This document shows positions 9,079 to 18,210 of a DNA stretch of 64,000 bases, in pieces; within the stretch, counting starts at the first letter, position 1; each line of letters opens with the position of its first letter. The DNA is from JB111 sp049856175. GTDB taxonomy: Bacteria > Actinomycetota > Actinomycetes > Actinomycetales > Actinomycetaceae. The stretch lies in NCBI RefSeq assembly GCF_049856175.1, contig NZ_JBNDNA010000003.1, positions 124,001 to 188,000 of the forward strand. The letters are read 5' to 3'. A model generated the notes under the pieces. That model was not told where the DNA came from, made no database searches, and saw only the letters and a list, made by a program, of their open reading frames with translations. Both the position numbers and the translations under genes were made by a program.

Positions 9079-9840
9079 TCAGCCCTGCGTCGTGTCGTAG
9101 TGGTGGATCTCCGCCTCGAGCAGGTCGACCGTGGCATCGAGGGCCGAGACCATCGGCCAGTGTCCGCTGACGATGTGTTTCCGTCGCCACTCTGAGGCGG
9201 TCTTCGCTACCGGAGGCGCCCCGTTCCATGCCTGTTCGAGGCCGCCGCTCGGCGTCAGGGCGACGTAGGTCGAGGGCTGGTGCTCGACCGGTGCAGACAG
9301 CTCGGCGGGGTCGAGGATTGTCCGCCCGGGATGAGGCGTGAACCTCGCGGCCAGGAAGTCGCGGTCGCTCGGTGCGAGGTCTGCCTCGTGGTCGAGCATC
9401 TCTCGAGCAGGGGCGAGCCACAGGCCACCCGCCGCTTCGATGTCCGCGCGCTCCCGGGCGCGCTCATTGTCGGAGCTACCCCAGTCATCGAGCAGCGAGC
9501 GCCTGGACGTCGGCACGAACGCGCCCACATGGATGAGTCCGAGCACCTGGTCACCGAGCCGGTCCGCGGCGGACGCAGTGACGATGCCGGAGTAGGAGTG
9601 CGAGACGAGGATGACAGGTCGGGAGCCCTTGGATTCGACGAGCTCGACGAGCTGCCGGACGTGGTCGTCGAGGCGAACGGCGGCGATGTCTGCGCTGGAC
9701 TCGTGGGGCTGCAGGCCTCCGAGCGAGATCGTCTCGGCGTCGATACTTCGGTCGCGTAGGCGCTCCACGGTCGGCTCCCAGATCCACCCGCCCATCCATG
9801 CGCCTGGAACCAGGACGGTCGTCGCTGCCGATGCGATCAT
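9079..9840 (-). CDS. Alpha/beta-hydrolase (esterase-like)
   Basis: The 253-residue protein has the oxyanion-loop motif VPGAWMGGWIWEP (residues about 11-23), the nucleophile elbow SHSYSG with Ser82, and the catalytic His in SGHWPMVS near the C-terminus. This is the pattern of small cytoplasmic esterases and lactonases such as the 'VPGAWxGxWxW' group. Substrate is unknown. Start ATG 9840 has a strong AAGGAGG. It is the first gene of a two-gene operon with the HxlR regulator and lies inside the rlmC-flanked island. Confidence 0.85.
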   Translation of the reverse strand: MIASAATTVLVPGAWMGGWIWEPTVERLRDRSIDAETISLGGLQPHESSADIAAVRLDDHVRQLVELVESKGSRPVILVSHSYSGIVTASAADRLGDQVLGLIHVGAFVPTSRRSLLDDWGSSDNERARERADIEAAGGLWLAPAREMLDHEADLAPSDRDFLAARFTPHPGRTILDPAELSAPVEHQPSTYVALTPSGGLEQAWNGAPPVAKTASEWRRKHIVSGHWPMVSALDATVDLLEAEIHHYDTTQG

Positions 9841-9876
9841 GTTCTCCTCCTTGCTGGTCGTGATTCACGAGCAGTT

Positions 9877-9898
9877 CTACGTTATTCGCAACTGGTAG
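9877..9898. promoter_or_regulatory. Interrupted dyad in the hydrolase-HxlR promoter region
   Basis: A 22-bp imperfect dyad has outer arms CTAC/GTAG and inner arms GTT/AAC around ATTCGC, in an AT-rich patch 37-58 bp upstream of the hydrolase ATG. Size and placement suit an HxlR operator overlapping the promoter. This is inferred from position only. Confidence 0.35.
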
Positions 9899-10000
9899 CA
9901 AATCACAAGCAGTGCGCGGCGGCGCGACGCCTGAGTCTCGATCGGGAGCTGTCCGACGAGAAGTCGCTCTACCTCGCGGAGAAGCCCGCGCTCGACGACT

Positions 10001-10446
10001 TCGCCGAGTCAGTCAGCTATCCATCGAGTCGGTCGACCGGGGCACTGACTGGGCGCGTTGCCGACTGCCTCGGCGAGACAGGCGGGGGCGCCGAGAAGCT
10101 GCGGTGCCGGGGCCCCAGACAGGGTGACCTCAGACTCGCTCGAGCAGCACCATGACCTCGTCGTGGGCGGTGTGCGGGAACATGTCGAACAGTCGCGCCG
10201 CGACGGGCGCCAGCGACGGCATCCGCCCCAGGTCCCGCGCGAGCGTCGTCGCGTTGCACGAGGAGTACAGGACGTGACCCGCGCCCGAGCCCTCGAGCCG
10301 TCCGGCGAGCTCCTCGGAGAGCCCGCGCCGCGGCGGGTTGACCACCACGAGGTCCGGGGCCCCCGACGACGACGCCAGCGCCCAGGCGGTCGCGTCACCG
10401 TCGGCGAAGGTCACCCGATCGGCGACGCCGCCACGCGCGGCGGCCG
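10001..10446. repeat. Duplicated block, copy B (at the intact rlmC)
   Basis: This is the partner of 7716-8190 and contains the 3' end of the intact rlmC plus ~130 bp downstream. Just left of it (about 9925-10000) a + strand frame reads LSLDRELSDEKSLYLAEK and continues into the block. It looks like the cut end of an unrelated gene. Confidence 0.95.
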
Positions 10447-11332
10447 CTCGGGCCCCGGCGACGGCGTCGGGAGAGGACTCGATGCCGACCACCCGTGGCG
10501 AGCGGGCCGCGCCGGCGCCGACTGTTGCGTCTGCCGTTGCACCCTCGCCGGCCCCCGTGCCGACCTTCGCGACGGCGAGGGCGAACCCGCCCACCCCGCA
10601 GTACAGGTCCCACGCGGTCCCCGGCCCGATCTCGGCCGCCCACGCCGCAGCCTGGCCGTACATGGCCTCGGCGATCGCCGTGTTCGTCTGGAAGAACGAG
10701 CGCGGCGGCAGCTCCAGATCGAGCGGCCCGCCGGGCAGCGAGAGCCGCATCGGCAACGCCGACCGCTCGGTGAGCACGATCTCCTCCTCGCCCTCGAGCA
10801 GCGCCACGTGGGCGGGCAGCAGGTTGACGGTGACCACGGCCAGGTTCGGCAGGTCGGACAGCAGCCGGGGCAGATGCCTGCGGATCCGGCCGAGCTGGTC
10901 GCGCGAGCGGAGCACGAACCGCATCATCAGCTCACCCGCCGGCGAGACGGTCACGAGGACGTGCTTGAGCTCGCCGCGGCGACCGGGCACGTCGTAGGGG
11001 ACGAGCCCGGCCCGGGCGATCATGTCCGCGACCACGGGCAGCGCCTCGGTGATCGGCGGCGGGTAGAGGTGGCAGCCGCGCAGGTCCACGCCGGCGCCCG
11101 CCGGGTCGAGGATGCCGAGCGTCGGCGCGCCCGTCCGCCCGGCCACGACCATCTTCGCCTTGTTCCGGAAGCCCTCGTCGGCCGAGGCCACCGGCTCCAA
11201 CCAGGCGCCTGCCGGCACCGAGGTGAGCAGCTCGCGCCGGGCGCGGACCTTGGTGGCAAGCTGCTCGGGGTAGGGGGTGCGCAGGAAGGTGCACGAGCGG
11301 CAGCGCCCGTCGTCGAAGTACTCGCACCTCAC
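10130..11332 (-). CDS. rlmC: 23S rRNA (uracil-C5)-methyltransferase, RumA/RlmC family
   Basis: The enzyme has 400 residues and methylates C5 of a uridine in 23S rRNA (U747 for RlmC; RlmD-type targets are possible). The N-terminus has the [4Fe-4S] cysteines Cys3, Cys11 and Cys14 (CEYFDDGRCRSC), with the fourth probably in LRGCHLYPP. Motif DLYCGVGGFALAVA binds SAM, NPPRRGL is the catalytic-base region, and YSSCNATTLARDLG carries the nucleophilic Cys. GTG 11332 is chosen: TACCGT lies 6 nt upstream (leaderless), and the longer frame only adds poly-Arg from the GACGCC microsatellite. A Gly/Ala/Thr-rich insert follows the SAM motif. The 3' third is duplicated at 7885-8190. Confidence 0.9.
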   Translation of the reverse strand: MRCEYFDDGRCRSCTFLRTPYPEQLATKVRARRELLTSVPAGAWLEPVASADEGFRNKAKMVVAGRTGAPTLGILDPAGAGVDLRGCHLYPPPITEALPVVADMIARAGLVPYDVPGRRGELKHVLVTVSPAGELMMRFVLRSRDQLGRIRRHLPRLLSDLPNLAVVTVNLLPAHVALLEGEEEIVLTERSALPMRLSLPGGPLDLELPPRSFFQTNTAIAEAMYGQAAAWAAEIGPGTAWDLYCGVGGFALAVAKVGTGAGEGATADATVGAGAARSPRVVGIESSPDAVAGARAAAARGGVADRVTFADGDATAWALASSSGAPDLVVVNPPRRGLSEELAGRLEGSGAGHVLYSSCNATTLARDLGRMPSLAPVAARLFDMFPHTAHDEVMVLLERV

Positions 11333-11345
11333 CCGCGCACGGTAT

Positions 11346-11403
<58 letters not shown>

Positions 11404-11594
11404 TCGGCGGCGTCACCCACGAGCGGCCGTCGTCCCCTCGCCGGGCCGCCGTCGCCTACCATCGGCCGGGCCGGCCCGCGTCGTCGCGGGAGGTCGCTGT
11501 TACGGTCGGGCCAGGCCGACCAGCCCGTGCCGGCACAGCCCGTCCCGGCACAGCCCCGCCCGCCCAGCCCCCATCGGTAAGGATCGCCCCGCGC

Positions 11595-14318
11595 ATGCCC
11601 CGCAAGCTCGTCATCGTCGAGTCGCCCGCCAAGGCCCGCACCATCGGCGGCTATCTCGGCCCCGACTTCGAGGTCGAGGCCTCGATCGGGCACGTGCGCG
11701 ACCTCCCGCAGCCCTCCGAGCTGCCCGCGGACATGAAGAAGGGGCCGTACGGGAAGTTCGCCGTCGACGTCGAGGGCGACTTCGAGCCGTACTACGTGGT
11801 CGACGCCGACAAGAAGAAGAAGGTCGCCGAGCTCAGGCGCAAGATGAAGGACGCCGACGAGCTCTACCTCGCCACTGATGAGGACCGGGAGGGCGAGGCC
11901 ATCGCCTGGCACCTGCACCAGGTGCTCAACCCGAAGATCCCCGTCTACCGGATGGTCTTCCACGAGATCACCAACGACGCGATCAACCGCGCCCTGGAGA
12001 GCCCCCGCGAGATCGACGCCCCGCTCGTCGACGCGCAGGAGACCCGCCGGATCCTCGACCGCCTCGTCGGCTACGAGGTCTCGCCGCTGCTGTGGCGCAA
12101 GGTCCGCTCGGGGCTGTCCGCCGGCCGCGTGCAGTCCGTCGCCACCCGCCTGGTCGTCGAGCGCGAGCGCGAGCGCATGGCGTTCCGCGCCGCCTCCTAC
12201 TGGTCCGTGCAGGGCACCTACACGGCGCCGGACGCGCCGGAGTCCTTCGACGCCCGCCTGGTCGAGCTCGACGGCGCCCGCGTGGCCACCGGCCGCGACT
12301 TCGGCGACGACGGCGTGCTCACCGAGAGGGCCCGCGGCGTCGTCGTGCTCGACGAGGCCTCGGCGACCGCGGTGGCGACCGCCCTGCGCGGGGCGACCAG
12401 TGCCGTCGAGGGCGTGGAGACCAAGCCCTACCGCCGGCGTCCCGCCGCACCGTTCACCACGTCGACGCTCCAGCAGGAGGCGTCCCGCAAGCTCCGCCTC
12501 GCCTCCCGCGAGGCGATGCGCGTGGCGCAGGGCCTGTACGAGAACGGTTTCATCACGTACATGCGGACGGACTCCACGAACCTGTCCTCCGAGGCGGTCG
12601 GCGCCGCGCGGCGCCGGGCCACCGAGCTGTACGGCCCCGCGAGCATCCCCGACAAGCCGCGGCTCTACGCGGGCAAGGCCAAGGGCGCCCAGGAGGCGCA
12701 CGAGGCCATCCGCCCCGCCGGGGACCAGATGCGCACCCCGGACGAGCTGGCGTCCCAGCTCGACCCGGCCGCCCTGCGCCTGTACGACCTCATCTGGAAG
12801 CGCACGGTCGCCTCCCAGATGATCGACGCCACCGGCTCGACCGCCACCCTGCGGGTCGCCGCCGACCTCACGGGCAGCGAGGCCGACGCCGAGCGCGCGA
12901 TCCTCACCGCCTCGGGCACCGTCATCACCGAGCGCGGGTTCCTCGCGGCCTACGAGGAGGGGCGCGACGACGAGCGGCACCGCGACAAGGACGGCGAGAC
13001 CCGCCTGCCGGACGTGTCCTCGGGCGACGTGCTCGACGTCCTGGGTGCCGAGGCCTCGGGCCACGAGACCACGCCGCCGCCGCGGTACACGGAGGCCTCC
13101 CTGGTCAAGGCGCTCGAGGAGCGCGGCATCGGCCGCCCCTCGACGTATGCCGCGACCATCGGCGTGATCACGGACCGCGGCTACGTCACCCGCCGCGGGC
13201 AGGCGCTCGTCGCGAGCTGGCTCGCGTTCTCCGTGGTGCGCCTCCTGGAGGAGAACCTGCCGCGCCTCGTCGACTACGACTTCACCGCCGAGATGGAGTC
13301 CGACCTGGACCGGATCGCCACCGGCGAGCTCGACCGGACCGACTGGCTCGCCCACTTCTACCGGGGCGGCGAGGGCCGCGAGGGCCTGCGGGCCCTCGTC
13401 GAGGGGCTCGGCGACATCGACGCCCGCGCCGTCAACTCGATCGACATCGGCGAGGGGATCACGGTCCGCGTCGGCCGGTACGGCCCCTACGTCGAGGAGG
13501 CCCCGGCCGCGGACGCGAAGCCGGGCGAGGACGGTGCCGCGCCCGTGGGGCGCCGCGCGTCGATCCCCGACGACGTCGCCCCCGACGAGCTGAGCGTCGC
13601 CAGGGCGAAGGAGCTGCTCGAGGCCCAGGCCGACGACGGCCGCGAGCTGGGCGAGGACCCGGAGACCGGGCACACGATCATCGCGAAGAACGGCCGCTTC
13701 GGCCCCTACGTCACCGAGGTGCTGCCCGAGCCCGAGCGGACGGCGTCCGGACGGAAGAAGCCGGGCCAGCCCAAGCCGCGCACCGCCTCCCTGTTCAAGG
13801 ACATGGACCTGGCGACCGTCGACATCGACGACGCCCTCAGGCTGCTGTCGCTGCCCCGCGTGATCGGTCAGGACCCCGCGAGCGGGGAGGACATCACGGC
13901 GCAGAACGGCCGCTACGGCCCCTACCTCAAGAAGGGCACCGACTCGAGGTCCCTCGAGACCGAGGACCAGATCTTCGGCCTCACGCTCGAGCAGGCCCTC
14001 GAGATCTACGCCCAGCCCAAGCGTCGCCGCGGCGCGACCGCCCGGCCCCCGCTCAAGGAGCTCGGCACCGACCCCGTCTCGGAGAAGCCGGTGATCGTGA
14101 AGGACGGCCGCTTCGGCCCCTACGTCACGGACGGCACGACCAACGCCACGCTGCGCAAGGACGATCCGATCGAGACGCTGACGAACGAGCGCGCCTACGA
14201 GCTGCTCGCGGAGAAACGAGCCAAGGGCCCCGCCAAGAAGCCCGCCCGGAAGGCTCCCGCCAAGAAGCCGGCCGCCAAGAAGCCCGCGGCGAGGAAGCCC
14301 GCGACGGGGAAGAAGTAG
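11595..14318 (+). CDS. topA: DNA topoisomerase I (type IA)
   Basis: A 907-residue enzyme that relaxes negative supercoils. The Toprim domain starts MPRKLVIVESPAKARTIGGYL and contains TDEDREGEAIAWHL with its metal-binding acids. The catalytic tyrosine is Tyr322 in FITYMRTDSTNLS. After the core there are four copies of the TopA C-terminal repeat with GRFGPYV/GRYGPY signatures (about residues 620-850). A Lys/Ala/Pro tail (KKPARKAPAKK type) ends the protein; this tail is characteristic of actinobacterial TopA and speeds DNA binding. ATG 11595 fits the conserved N-terminus; upstream in-frame codons translate the microsatellite into poly-Arg and are rejected. Confidence 0.97.
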   Translation: MPRKLVIVESPAKARTIGGYLGPDFEVEASIGHVRDLPQPSELPADMKKGPYGKFAVDVEGDFEPYYVVDADKKKKVAELRRKMKDADELYLATDEDREGEAIAWHLHQVLNPKIPVYRMVFHEITNDAINRALESPREIDAPLVDAQETRRILDRLVGYEVSPLLWRKVRSGLSAGRVQSVATRLVVERERERMAFRAASYWSVQGTYTAPDAPESFDARLVELDGARVATGRDFGDDGVLTERARGVVVLDEASATAVATALRGATSAVEGVETKPYRRRPAAPFTTSTLQQEASRKLRLASREAMRVAQGLYENGFITYMRTDSTNLSSEAVGAARRRATELYGPASIPDKPRLYAGKAKGAQEAHEAIRPAGDQMRTPDELASQLDPAALRLYDLIWKRTVASQMIDATGSTATLRVAADLTGSEADAERAILTASGTVITERGFLAAYEEGRDDERHRDKDGETRLPDVSSGDVLDVLGAEASGHETTPPPRYTEASLVKALEERGIGRPSTYAATIGVITDRGYVTRRGQALVASWLAFSVVRLLEENLPRLVDYDFTAEMESDLDRIATGELDRTDWLAHFYRGGEGREGLRALVEGLGDIDARAVNSIDIGEGITVRVGRYGPYVEEAPAADAKPGEDGAAPVGRRASIPDDVAPDELSVARAKELLEAQADDGRELGEDPETGHTIIAKNGRFGPYVTEVLPEPERTASGRKKPGQPKPRTASLFKDMDLATVDIDDALRLLSLPRVIGQDPASGEDITAQNGRYGPYLKKGTDSRSLETEDQIFGLTLEQALEIYAQPKRRRGATARPPLKELGTDPVSEKPVIVKDGRFGPYVTDGTTNATLRKDDPIETLTNERAYELLAEKRAKGPAKKPARKAPAKKPAAKKPAARKPATGKK

Positions 14319-14380
14319 CCGCGTCCACAGGCCCCGGCGGGCGCGGCACAGGTGACGGCCGGCGTCGTTACGCTGGGCCG

Positions 14381-15112
14381 GTGAGCGCACCTGCCGGAGT
14401 CCTGATCTCCCTCGAGGGCGGCGACGGCGCCGGCAAGTCCACCCAGCAGCGGCTGCTCGTCGACTGGCTCGCCGCGCAGGGGCGCGAGGCCGTCGCCACC
14501 CGGGAGCCCGGCGGCACCGAGCTGGGGGCGCAGATCCGGCGGCTCATCCTGCACGGCGACCACGTCGACCCTCGCGCGGAGGCGCTCCTGTACGCCGCCG
14601 ACCGCGCGCACCACGTGGCCACGCTCGTGCGTCCGGCGCTGGAGCGCGGCGCCGTCGTCGTCACCGACCGCTTCGTCGACTCCTCGGTCGCCTACCAGGG
14701 CGCCGCCCGCGACCTCGGGGCCGGCGACGTGCGCGAGCTCTCCCGGTGGGCGACCGACGGCCTGGTCCCGGACGTGACGATCCTGCTCGACGTCGATCCC
14801 GCCGCCGCGGCCGCGAGGCGGCCGGGGGAGCCGGACCGCCTCGAGCGCGCCGGGGAGTCGTTCCACGCCCGGGTGCGCGAGGAGTTCCTCCGCATCGCCC
14901 AGGCCGATCCGGCCCGCGTGGTCGTCGTCGACGCCGACGGGACGGTCGAGCAGGTGCACGCGCGCGTCCGCGCGGCCCTCGCCCCGGTGCTGGCCGTGAG
15001 TCGCGGGGACGCCGGGAGCAGTACGGACGCCGGGAGCAGCACGTATGCCGGGAACCGTACGGATGCCGCGGGCCGTACGGATGCCGCGGGCCGCGCGGAG
15101 GGGGCGTCGTGA
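14381..15112 (+). CDS. tmk: Thymidylate kinase
   Basis: The 243-residue enzyme phosphorylates dTMP to dTDP. The P-loop is EGGDGAGKST (residues 12-21), the DR motif is TDRFVDSSVAYQG, and the dTMP-site REPGGTELG lies near 42. The catalytic core ends around residue 205; the last ~35 residues are a Gly/Ala/Ser/Thr tail encoded by an 18-bp repeat (15008-15097), which is not part of the fold. TACGCT 6 nt upstream of GTG 14381 indicates a leaderless mRNA. The stop overlaps the holB start by 4 nt (GTGA), so the two are translationally coupled. Confidence 0.95.
   Translation: MSAPAGVLISLEGGDGAGKSTQQRLLVDWLAAQGREAVATREPGGTELGAQIRRLILHGDHVDPRAEALLYAADRAHHVATLVRPALERGAVVVTDRFVDSSVAYQGAARDLGAGDVRELSRWATDGLVPDVTILLDVDPAAAAARRPGEPDRLERAGESFHARVREEFLRIAQADPARVVVVDADGTVEQVHARVRAALAPVLAVSRGDAGSSTDAGSSTYAGNRTDAAGRTDAAGRAEGAS
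15008..15097 (+). repeat. Five imperfect 18-bp tandem repeats in the tmk 3' end
   Basis: Units start at 15008, 15026, 15044, 15062 and 15080 and follow the pattern gaYgccgSgRgcMgtacg. Being a multiple of 3, they keep the frame and encode six-residue repeats such as DAGSST and DAAGRT at the Tmk C-terminus. Confidence 0.85.
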
Positions 15113-16293
15113 GCGTGTGGGACGGCCTGGTGGGCCAGGACGCGGTCGTGGACACGCTGCGTGGCGCGGCCCGGGCGGCGCGGGGCGCCGACGGTGCGAG
15201 CGCCGCCGGGATGACCCACGCGTGGCTCGTCACCGGCCCGCCGGGCTCGGGGCGTTCCGTGGCGGCCCGCGCCTTCGCCGCGGCGCTCATGTGCACCGCC
15301 GAGGGGGAGCCCGGGTGCGGCGAGTGCGCGGCCTGCACGACGGCGCTCGCCGGCACGCACGCCGACGTCACCGTGCTCGCCACGGAGAAGGTGACGATCT
15401 CGATCGACGAGGTGCGCGAGCTCGTCACGCTCGCCCAGCGCGCGCCCGGGTCCTCCCCGTGGCGGGTCGTCGTGGTCGAGGACGCGGACCGCATGGTCGA
15501 GCGGACCTCCAACCTGCTGCTGAAGTCCATCGAGGAGCCGCCGCCGAGGACGGTGTGGCTGCTGTGCGCCCCGAGCCCGCGGGACGTCGTGACGACGATC
15601 CGTTCCCGCTGCCGGTCGATCCACCTGCGCATCCCCGACCCCCTGGCGGTCGCCGACCTTCTGGTACGGCGCGACGGCGCGGACCCCGATGTCGCCCTCG
15701 AGGCCGCGCGGGCCGCGCAGTCCCACATCGGCCTCGCCCGGCGCCTGGCCCTGCACGAGGACGCCCGCGAGCGGCGCAGCGCGCTGCTCCGGGTCCCGCT
15801 CGAGCTGCGCTCGGTGGGCGACGCGGTGCTCGCGGCCGCCCGGCTCGTGGAGATCGCGGCCGCCGACGCCGCGGCGAGCACGGAGGACCGCAACGCCGCC
15901 GAGCGCGCCGAGCTGCTCCGCACCCTCGGGGTCGAGGACGGCGCCCGGCTCCCGCCCGCGCTGCGCGCGCAGGTCCGCCAGCTCGAGGAGGACCAGAAGC
16001 GCCGCACCACCCGCGCGCAGCGCGACGTCCTCGACGGCTCGCTGCTCGCTCTGATGTCGCTCTACCGGGACGTGCTCCTGCGTCAGCTCGGCTCCGCGGT
16101 CGAGCCGGTCAACGCGTCGGCCGCCGACGCCGTCGCGGAGCTCGCCCGCGGGTCGACCGCCGAGACCACGCTGCGGCGCCTCGACGCCGTGGCGACCGCC
16201 CGCACCCGGCTCACCCTCAACGTGCCGCCGCTGCTGGCGACCGAGGCGCTCATGGTCGAGCTGTGGTCGGGCACCGACCTCGAGCGGGTCTGA
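15109..16293 (+). CDS. holB: DNA polymerase III delta' subunit
   Basis: The 394-residue clamp-loader subunit has a AAA+ fold. GPPGSGRS is a degenerate P-loop with Arg in place of the catalytic Lys, as expected for non-ATPase delta'. The zinc module C-x8-C-x2-C-x2-C (CTAEGEPGCGECAAC) follows. EDADRMVERTSNLLLKSIEEPP is the sensor region with the family's typical NLLLKSIEEP. The C-terminus is helical. GTG 15109 overlaps the tmk stop, so clamp-loader and dTTP synthesis genes share a transcript, the common actinobacterial order. Confidence 0.93.
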   Translation: MSVWDGLVGQDAVVDTLRGAARAARGADGASAAGMTHAWLVTGPPGSGRSVAARAFAAALMCTAEGEPGCGECAACTTALAGTHADVTVLATEKVTISIDEVRELVTLAQRAPGSSPWRVVVVEDADRMVERTSNLLLKSIEEPPPRTVWLLCAPSPRDVVTTIRSRCRSIHLRIPDPLAVADLLVRRDGADPDVALEAARAAQSHIGLARRLALHEDARERRSALLRVPLELRSVGDAVLAAARLVEIAAADAAASTEDRNAAERAELLRTLGVEDGARLPPALRAQVRQLEEDQKRRTTRAQRDVLDGSLLALMSLYRDVLLRQLGSAVEPVNASAADAVAELARGSTAETTLRRLDAVATARTRLTLNVPPLLATEALMVELWSGTDLERV

Positions 16294-16380
16294 GCGACGA
16301 CGGACGCCCAGGTGGCCGGGGGAGCGCTCCCCGACGGGCCGCGCACCGCCGGCCGCCCGGCGTGCCTTAGGTTGGGCCGC

Positions 16381-17949
16381 ATGCCGAGGTTGATCAGAAT
16401 CGTTCCCGCGCTCGCCGCCGCAGCGCTCGTCCTCACCGCCTGCAGCGATGCGGAGGACGCGGAGTCGTCCGGTGCCGAGGCACCGGGCGAGACCGGCTCG
16501 GAGTCCGGGGCGGAGGGCAGCGACGCGGGTGAGGAGATGCCGCCCGCGCCCGAGGGCCTCGAGGAGTTCTACGAGCAGGAGGTCTCCTGGACCGACTGCG
16601 ACGACTACGAGTGCGCGGACATCGAGGTGCCCCTCGACTACGACGCCCCCGACGGCGAGACGATCTCGCTGGCGATCAAGCGCCTGCCCGCCTCCGACGG
16701 CGAGCCGATCGGCTCCATGCTCATCAACCCGGGCGGTCCCGGAGGCTCGGGCGTGGAGTTCGTCGAGTACGCGACCTCCTCGATCTCTCCCGAGGTCACC
16801 TCCGTGTACGACGTCGTGGGCTTCGACCCGCGCGGGGTGCAGAACTCCACGCAGATCGACTGCGTGAGCGACTCCGAGCTCGACCGGCTGCTCGCGACCG
16901 ACTATCCGGACACCCCCGAGGGCGAGGCCGACTGGGAGGCCGACGCCCAGCTCATCGGCGAGGGCTGCGCAGCGGAGTCCGGCGATCTGGCGGGCAACGT
17001 GGACACCGAGTCCGCCGCCCGCGACATGGACGTCATCCGCGCGGTGCTCGGCGAGTCGCAGCTGGACTACCTCGGCTACTCCTACGGCACCCTGCTCGGT
17101 TCGACCTACGCCGACCTCTTCCCGGACAACGTGGGGCGCATGGTGCTCGACGGCGCGCTCGACCCGACCTCGACCGGGTTCGACGTCACGCTCGGCCAGG
17201 CCGGTGGTTTCGAGGGCGCCCTGCGCGCCTACATCGAGGACTGCCAGTCAGGTTCGCTGTGCCCGCTGTCGGGAAGCGTCGACGACGGCGCAGAGCAGAT
17301 CGTCGAGCTGCTGGAGTCGGCCGAGGCGAATCCGCTGCCGACCGGCGACCCCGACCGGCCGCTCACGCAGGCGCTCGCGCTGACCGGCATCATCCTGCCG
17401 ATGTACGACGAGTCGTCCTGGCCGATGCTGACCGCGGCGCTCCAGGCCGCGATCAACCTCGACGAGGGCTCGGCGCTGCTCCAGTTCGCCGACCTCTACA
17501 ACACGCGCAACCCCGACGGCACGTTCGCCGACAACTCGACCGAGGCGAACTGGGCGATCAACTGCCTCGACTACCCCGCGGTCGAGCACACGCAGGCCGA
17601 GCTCGACGAGCAGGTGGCCGAGCTCGAGGAGGTCGCGCCGACCTTCGGCCAGTTCTTCGGCGGCGAGAACGACGAGCTCTGCCTGAACTACCCCCACCAG
17701 TCCGAGCGCGAGCCGGGCCCCGTGTCGGCCGAGGGCTCGGGCCCCATCGTCGTCATCGGCACCACCGGCGACCCGGCGACACCGTACGAGTGGGCGGTCG
17801 GGCTGGCCGACCAGCTCGACGAGGGCGTCCTCGTCTCCTACGAGGGCGAGGGGCACACGGCCTACGGCCGGTCCAACGACTGCGTCCAGGGCGCCGTCGA
17901 CGAGTTCTTCCTCGAGGGCACGCCGCCCGAGGACGAGCTCTCCTGCTGA
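16381..17949 (+). CDS. Secreted TAP-type alpha/beta-hydrolase (tripeptidyl aminopeptidase family lipoprotein)
   Basis: The 522-residue precursor has a signal peptide with lipobox LTAC (Cys21), an acidic Ser/Glu-rich linker (22-60) and an alpha/beta-hydrolase fold. MLINPGGPGGSG forms the oxyanion hole, YLGYSYGTLLGSTYADLFP carries the nucleophile Ser234, and the C-terminal TAP-like domain holds TTGDPATPYEWA (acid) and the His in GEGHTAYGRSNDCV. This matches secreted tripeptidyl aminopeptidases of Streptomyces and related mycobacterial lipoproteins; it probably trims peptides outside the membrane. TAGGTT 7 nt before the ATG suggests a leaderless mRNA. Monocistronic. Confidence 0.9.
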   Translation: MPRLIRIVPALAAAALVLTACSDAEDAESSGAEAPGETGSESGAEGSDAGEEMPPAPEGLEEFYEQEVSWTDCDDYECADIEVPLDYDAPDGETISLAIKRLPASDGEPIGSMLINPGGPGGSGVEFVEYATSSISPEVTSVYDVVGFDPRGVQNSTQIDCVSDSELDRLLATDYPDTPEGEADWEADAQLIGEGCAAESGDLAGNVDTESAARDMDVIRAVLGESQLDYLGYSYGTLLGSTYADLFPDNVGRMVLDGALDPTSTGFDVTLGQAGGFEGALRAYIEDCQSGSLCPLSGSVDDGAEQIVELLESAEANPLPTGDPDRPLTQALALTGIILPMYDESSWPMLTAALQAAINLDEGSALLQFADLYNTRNPDGTFADNSTEANWAINCLDYPAVEHTQAELDEQVAELEEVAPTFGQFFGGENDELCLNYPHQSEREPGPVSAEGSGPIVVIGTTGDPATPYEWAVGLADQLDEGVLVSYEGEGHTAYGRSNDCVQGAVDEFFLEGTPPEDELSC

Positions 17950-18096
17950 GCCGGGATGCGGGCGGGCGCCATCCTCGGGTGGTGCCCGCCCGCTCCGCCA
18001 CGGACCGGTGGCCGACTGTGACGCATGGCGCGCCCCACGGGTTCGTCGACTAGGCGGCCGGCCGCTAGCATGGACGGCGCTGCTCACGGGCGGCAG

Positions 18097-18169
18097 GCCG
18101 CCTTAGCTCAGTCGGTAGAGCGATTCACTCGTAATGAATAGGTCGGGAGTTCGATTCTCCCAGGCGGCT
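18097..18169 (+). tRNA. tRNA-Thr (anticodon CGT)
   Basis: A complete cloverleaf of 73 nt. The acceptor arm GCCGCCT pairs with AGGCGGC, the D-arm is GCTC...GAGC, and the anticodon stem ATTCA/TGAAT encloses loop CTCGTAA with anticodon CGT (reads ACG). The T-arm contains GTTCGATTC. The discriminator base is T, and CCA is not encoded. Confidence 0.97.
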
Positions 18170-18175
18170 CCGCGC

Positions 18176-18210
18176 AACCCCTGACCGGGTCACATATCCG
18201 GTCAGGGGTT
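18176..18210 (+). terminator. Rho-independent terminator of tRNA-Thr(CGT)
   Basis: A perfect 13-bp stem (AACCCCTGACCGG at 18176-18188 with CCGGTCAGGGGTT at 18198-18210) and 9-nt loop is followed by CTTTGT. It lies 6 nt after the tRNA. Confidence 0.92.

Noticed and set aside
7716..10446. attL/attR pair of an integrative element at the rlmC 3' end
   Set aside because: No integrase, excisionase or mobilisation gene lies between the copies, and the repeat is far longer than a usual att core. Kept as a duplication of unknown mechanism.
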